Made by a program: the position numbers and the translations under genes
NCBI GenBank assembly: GCA_947623455.1
Contig: OX392527.1
Coordinates: 49,520,401 to 49,584,400, forward strand
Source of the DNA: Mimachlamys varia
Taxonomy: Eukaryota > Mollusca > Bivalvia > Pectinida > Pectinidae
Direction: 5' to 3'
DNA: 64,000 nucleotides
Notes under the pieces: generated by a model
What the model saw: the letters and a program-made list of their open reading frames with translations, nothing else
Told to the model about the DNA's origin: nothing
Database searches by the model: none
Shown here: positions 59,331 to 64,000 of the stretch, piece by piece
Numbering within the stretch: the stretch's first letter is position 1
Layout: the number at the start of each line of letters is the position of its first letter

Positions 59331-62301
59331 ATCCATAAAAAACTCAACCAATCGCACAAGCGCTGACCGTCCTGGCATGGTCTTAAGAATCTTGCCGTAG
59401 TGTTAAGTGTACCGTTGTTAGGAGACGGCGGTATGCCTAATAGTTCACATATCAGAGGGTAGATGTCTATTATTTTGAAGGGCGGTACAGAAATTCCTGA
59501 CCGGAAGTTGGGGCCCATGGCGTAAAATATTGGCTTCATTGTCATTAGGCTATTGTCGTATCCGTGTTCTCCCGTTCTTGGATTTTGTTTGGCCAGCTGT
59601 GTGTCCTATTCAAATAAATAAAATTAACAGTTATTTTTCTGTTATACATTGACAGTCTCACTAGATAATAGAATTACAGTTTTGTTTCGGGTACAAGTAT
59701 ATTTTCAAGATCTTGCAATCTTGCAAACATTAACATATTCATAGTTTATTTCATCTGATCAGTTGATTACTTTAAAAAGCTTGCAAGATTGTATCATTTT
59801 GAAGAGCAAACTGACCAATAGTTATGATAAAATGACAATGAAAATAAAGTTATTCCGGAATAAACAGTAACTTCTTGCTGCTTCATTGTAAGTTAAGATA
59901 AAATCACAATAATTGCACGTAATAAAAGAGGGATAATCTACTATGAAACAGAAAGGAACATTTTGAAATATCGCCGTTCATATTGCATATGAAAAAAACA
60001 ATTTCACTCCTAAATTCATCAATTAAAGGGGTTAGTTTAGAAATTTTGGATTCCCACCTTTTGGCCCCTAGCATCACTGAAGAGTCCTAGGAGGACGAAA
60101 CAGCTGTTTGATGCAGTTTAATTCATTTTTCGGCATACTGCATCTATTACTAAATTTTAAAGGTGCCGCATAAGTGTTCGTGTTATGTCATCTTCATATA
60201 GATATGTATGTATTGATCAGCGTCATTTCAAAGCTTCTCCTAACGCGTCGAATATCATAAGTCAACCGTTAGAAGCAAGCAGTTGGTGAGGTTATGCTAT
60301 TTTGGAAACTCGTACGCACAGACGACATTAACACTTCAATATCGAATCTGTAACGGAATAATTATCTTTCGAATCTAAATTGTGATACATCCAAAATTAT
60401 CATTAGTTTTTTTATCGCTTAAATTCAAGTAAAATTTCCGCACGGATCTGTACTGCTTATTAAACAAGGCATCGCAAACGATGCAAATCCCCTCTCGTGC
60501 AAACACATGAACTCTGAAGCAATATGGGGGTAGGGGTTATTTCAGGACATTGAAATAACATCAGTTGTCATTTGCACTGAACTGCAATAGACATGGATGG
60601 GCTTATTATCAGGCATGGGCTCATTGCCAGATAAATATGGTATATATTGTTATGCATTCAACAGTATCTGGTTACGCATCACACTAGCAACTTCATTTCC
60701 TGATAGTGATTATAATTATGTGTGTATCTAAATGCATAAACAAGAGTGCTGACAAAGATTTTCTATAAATAGTAACGATGACCTTGACCTTGACCTTGGC
60801 ACCCTGAAACACGAACACGTTCGAGGTATTCACATGCTGGACCCATATATGAAGTTTGGTCAGGATCCATTCAAAAATGAAGTCGCAAGAGCGCTGACAA
60901 ATATTTTCTATAAGTAGTAACGCTGACCTTATCCTTGACCTTGCCACCCTGAAATACGAACTTATTCGAGGTAGTCCCATGCTGGACCCATATACTAAGT
61001 TTGGTCAGGATCCATTCAAAACTGAAGTCGAAAGAACGCTGACAAAGATTTTCTATAAATAGTAACGCTGACCTTGACCTTGACCTTGGCATCCTGAAAC
61101 ACGAACTTGTTCGAGGTACATGTATTCCCATGCTGGACCCATATATAAAGTTTGGTCAGGATCCGTTCAGAAATGAAGTTGCAAGAGTGCTAACAAAGAT
61201 TTTCTATGAATAGTAACGGTGACATTGACCTTGACCTTGGCACTCTGAAACACGAAGTCGTTCGAGGTATTGCCATGCTGGACCCATATAGGAAGTTTGG
61301 GTCAGAATCCGTTCAAAAATGAAGTCGCAAGAGCGCTGACAAAAAGTGAACATACGTACGAACGAACGGAACGCTATATCCCATCCCCGACTTTCGTCGC
61401 GAGGGGATGATAATAATAATGTTTCTTCGAGGATTCAAAGACGCCAATTCTTGTCCCCGTCGTTGGCAATTTAAAAACTTAACATTGAACTAAATGAGTT
61501 TAAAAACAAGACACGTTATCTAATGCAAAATAACCATAAAAGAAAATGTATTGATTATTTAACTTACATTTGTGATTGTCCATCCTTCGTTGGCTATTAC
61601 AAACACTGGCATGACTCTTCGGTTGTTCTTAAAACGCCATATTTCCGGTATGTCCTCTCTCCTATATGCCTTTAAGTTCGGATTTCTATTTATAGCCTTC
61701 ATGACCAAATCCTCTTGTCCATCTTTAGGTACCACTTGCATTATAGCACCGATTTCCAATGTCGATTTTATGAGTGTCCGATCAACTAGGTCAAAAATAT
61801 TAATTAACTTATTTTCATAACTTGTCGCGGTCATTCCATGATCACTGGCGACAATTAGATTGACCAAATCCGTAAGCTTATATTCTTCTAACCTATCTAA
61901 AATTGTACCTAAAATTGCGTCCATTTCTTCCACCATTTTGACTAGTTCCGGTGAGTCAGGGCCAAAAATGTGCCCCGTATTATCTGGTTCGTGAAAATAC
62001 ACTGAAACGAAATTGAATTTGTCTTTTGCAAGCATGTCAATAGCCATTTCCACTCTATGTTCGAAAGGAACAGAACTATTGTATTTGTGGATTTTGTTGG
62101 CACGGATACCTTGAATGTCTATATACCCTCCTGGCCAGTGTATTGTGCCGGATGTCAGGCCATGTTTTCGCGCCGTTATCCAGATGGGCTCCCCTTGGTC
62201 CCACCATTTTGAGCCCGGAAACGACCCTATGGAAAACTCCTCGTTGAATTCTGGGTCATACATGTCGTTTGCTATTATACCATGGCTTTCTTCATATAAA
62301 C
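59324..62301 (-). CDS. ENPP4/5-like ectonucleotide phosphodiesterase, last two exons (partial)
   Basis: Exons visible (minus): 62301-61568 (enters in phase, 244 codons) and 59605-59324 (93 aa plus TAA); both borders are AG/GT and in phase. Together about 338 residues of the phosphodiesterase domain of the alkaline-phosphatase superfamily, which cleaves nucleotide phosphodiesters outside cells using two zinc ions. Visible zinc ligands are Asp and His of EPDNTGH, Asp-His of VASDHGM, and His of GEHGYDN. ESHGI and SVYF blocks are typical. The first Asp and the catalytic Thr (TFPNHYT region) must lie in exons beyond the window. The closing segment DIYPLICELLGI..PNNGT resembles vertebrate ENPP5/ENPP4. 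The usual C-terminal membrane anchor is absent: translation ends in CDWLSFLWIK, with TAA inside the edge of a foldback element. Either truncation, or a further exon that I could not find. Confidence 0.88.
60740..61412. repeat. Dispersed element with four ~146-bp tandem units in ENPP intron
   Basis: Units are marked by GACCTTGACCTTG near 60782, 60928, 61073 and 61225. They also share GATTTTCTATAAATAGTAAC, TTCGAGGTA, CATGCTGGACCCATATA and GTTTGGTCAGGATCC. The element ends with CCGACTTTCGTCGCGAGGGG and (ATA)n, as in dispersed mollusc repeats. The 95-aa and 86-aa minus-strand ORFs are repeat artefacts. Confidence 0.85.
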
Positions 62302-62700
62302 CTGTAAGATATATATCAAATGGTCAGTTTTGCACTGGTGAAAAATATACTATATACATGAAAACAATTTGCCATTCGCACTTTCACCCACTCAAAAGTG
62401 AAAAAAAAAGTTTAAAAAGTACTAGAGAAAAAGACCAGGGTTCGTATTCATAAAACCGTTCTCATGCTCAATCATGGATTCTGTTTTCGAGTCTTATTTC
62501 TTATTATGGCTTTAAATTATACAAACAATCTAATTTTGTCAAAGTTTTGGTAAAACGTTGAAGAGGCATGAAGTAGGAAAGCTGTTTTCAACATTTACAA
62601 TGACTTTTTGACTCTTCGACATGATTCAGGTGAGTTTCAAGGAAGCTAGTTTGAGCATAGAATCCATGCTTGAGCATGAGAACTGTTTCATGCATACGGG

Positions 62701-62797
62701 GCCAGGTATTCCGGAAGAGGTGAGTGTCTTCTGCTTCATCGATGACACCCGTCATGTAAATCTTGGTCATATCTAAGTAATCGTCAAGTCCTAAATT
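62701..62797. repeat. Third copy of the 57.6/58.2-kb repeat
   Basis: ATTCCGGAAGAGGTGAGTGT and CTTCTGCTTCATCGATGACA, then CATGTAAATCTTGGTCATAT, follow the order of 57680-57760 on the same strand. The 74-aa minus-strand ORF here shares a stretch resembling DYLDMTKIYMTGVIDEAED with the ORF at 58029-58253. Confidence 0.65.
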
Positions 62798-63616
62798 ATA
62801 GAACTGAATCAACTTTCACCCATCCTCAACTCCCCTCCTACCGTCAAATTTGATCAAATCTTCAGTGCACTGATAAAATCGCCCCCATCACGGAGTCAAC
62901 AGGCAAAAATTAATGTGTGGCAAAACATGTGTGCATACATTTCCTTTTCAAATCAGTTAGTTCAAGGTCCGTTAAACTCGTATTTAATATTCAACCTCGT
63001 GTATAACATTATGTTAAGCTTTGAGTATATCAGTATCATTTGATCGTCTACCACCACGGTAATGCCTCAGTGAATCTGTTGAAGTCGCTGCTCGAAAATC
63101 AATATTTTTTACAGTAAAATATATACCGAATGAACGTTACTTTATTATCACATATGTACGAACGTATGTGCTGTTCAAATATACATTTTTACCATGATGC
63201 GATAAAATGTGTTTTGAATGTAATACACCTTCAGACGGCAATGTAATTGAATTACCGTTCAGTTCATACATTTTTTTTCAGTATTCTTATCTGTTAGTCT
63301 AAGTATTTATTTTGAAAATAACAAAAATGAAAATGTACATGCATTTATTTTATTTTACGACATCTATACGCAATTATAAGTTACACGTACAAGAAAAGAT
63401 GTTGTACGTACAGTATATTCAGTTATACACACAAGATATCAAGTTTGTTTTACATATTATTATCTTTTATCATAGTTTATATCAAATAAATCCATACGTT
63501 AATTTTGTGAACAGCTTCGTTTTTAGAGTCATATCATGCGAACGCCAACCATTACTGAAAAAGAGCACAGTCCTTAAAAAGACTGGGAAGAGTCTTTGCA
63601 CATATATATAGCCATG

Positions 63617-63698
63617 CATCGCCGAAAACCCACGGTACACTTCTCTGACGTGTACATTTGCAAGCGTCAGAGAAGTGTACCGTGGGTTTCCGACGATG
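63617..63698. other. Near-perfect 34-bp-stem hairpin
   Basis: Left arm 63617-63650 and right arm 63665-63698 pair at 32 of 34 positions around a 14-nt loop (63651-63664). The shape and size (82 nt) are those of a microRNA precursor or of a very recent small palindromic insertion. No coding role is apparent. Confidence 0.65.
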
Positions 63699-64000
63699 AT
63701 ATCCATGATGTTTATTGAATTTTACAGCGAAGTTAAAATAATATCGATATTTAGTTTCAGGCCTCCACCAATTTTTTTTTTTCTCTCTTGAAATCAAGGA
63801 AGTGCAATATAGCACGGCACATTCTTAATAACACTTTGGCGAAAACATTATTTTTTTCTGAACTGACTACAACCCGATTCGCTACATTGTCTGGCATTGG
63901 CACGCTGAGCCTTAGACTGGCTCCCGCCTTAGACTGGCTCCCATCCCTAGAATATTATACAGATATTGAATAAAAAATAGTCATACATTTTGATTGCTTG

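Larger units (their letters stand above)
62302..64000. other. ENPP-like intron/upstream DNA
   Basis: No exon of the ENPP-like gene could be found here on the minus strand. The stretch contains a repeat copy at 62701-62797 and a hairpin at 63617-63698. CTTAGACTGGCTCCC occurs twice in tandem at 63911-63943. Confidence 0.5.

Noticed and set aside
60693..61131. 95-aa and 86-aa minus ORFs
   Set aside because: Translations of the ~146-bp tandem repeat in the ENPP intron.
63482..63815. Upstream exon of the ENPP-like gene
   Set aside because: Neither minus ORF shows the FDG or TFPNHYT motifs expected for the first part of the phosphodiesterase domain.

Overview
The window is nuclear DNA of an animal, most likely a bivalve mollusc. 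The evidence is spliced genes with GT-AG introns, no prokaryotic gene packing, AT-rich intergenic DNA, tRNA-derived SINEs, many short inverted-repeat elements, and the dispersed 'aagaggccca...cacctgag' and '(tccg)n' repeat types common in bivalve genomes. The species assignment is inference.

Layout. 1-5470: gene-free, holding a roughly 150-bp tandem array (1161-2710), a retrotransposon endonuclease remnant (2772-2951) and MITE-like pieces. 5473-34560: one uninterrupted 29-kb composite minisatellite of three consecutive arrays (33/30-bp, 49-bp and 50-bp units), 45% of the window. The units share a core and carry GATA-type sites in nearly every copy. 34560-38500: decayed repeat, a tandem duplication, a pogo-like MITE and a 1.36-kb dispersed element. 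38549-40413 (minus): an unrecognised intronless 613-aa ORF with seven 40-residue repeats and a CRE/E-box upstream. 40560-46030: SINEs, foldback elements and MITEs. 46130-54164 (minus): a complete eight-exon mitochondrial 3-hydroxyacyl-CoA dehydrogenase gene (HADH, 311 aa), with all exon junctions in phase and catalytic residues intact. 55140-56400 (minus): a broken non-LTR retrotransposon. 56918-59330: a SINE and two large inverted-repeat structures. 59324-62301 (minus): the last two exons of an ENPP4/5-like ectonucleotide pyrophosphatase/phosphodiesterase, whose stop codon lies at the edge of a foldback element. 62302-64000: intron or upstream DNA, with a near-perfect 34-bp-stem hairpin at 63617-63698.

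The three protein-coding genes are all on the minus strand and do not look functionally linked: one fatty-acid beta-oxidation enzyme, one cell-surface phosphodiesterase and one protein of unknown function. The striking content is repetitive: the GATA-site lattice of the 29-kb array, the array whose units each hold an ERE-like palindrome plus a DR1 element, and the lineage-specific repeat protein.
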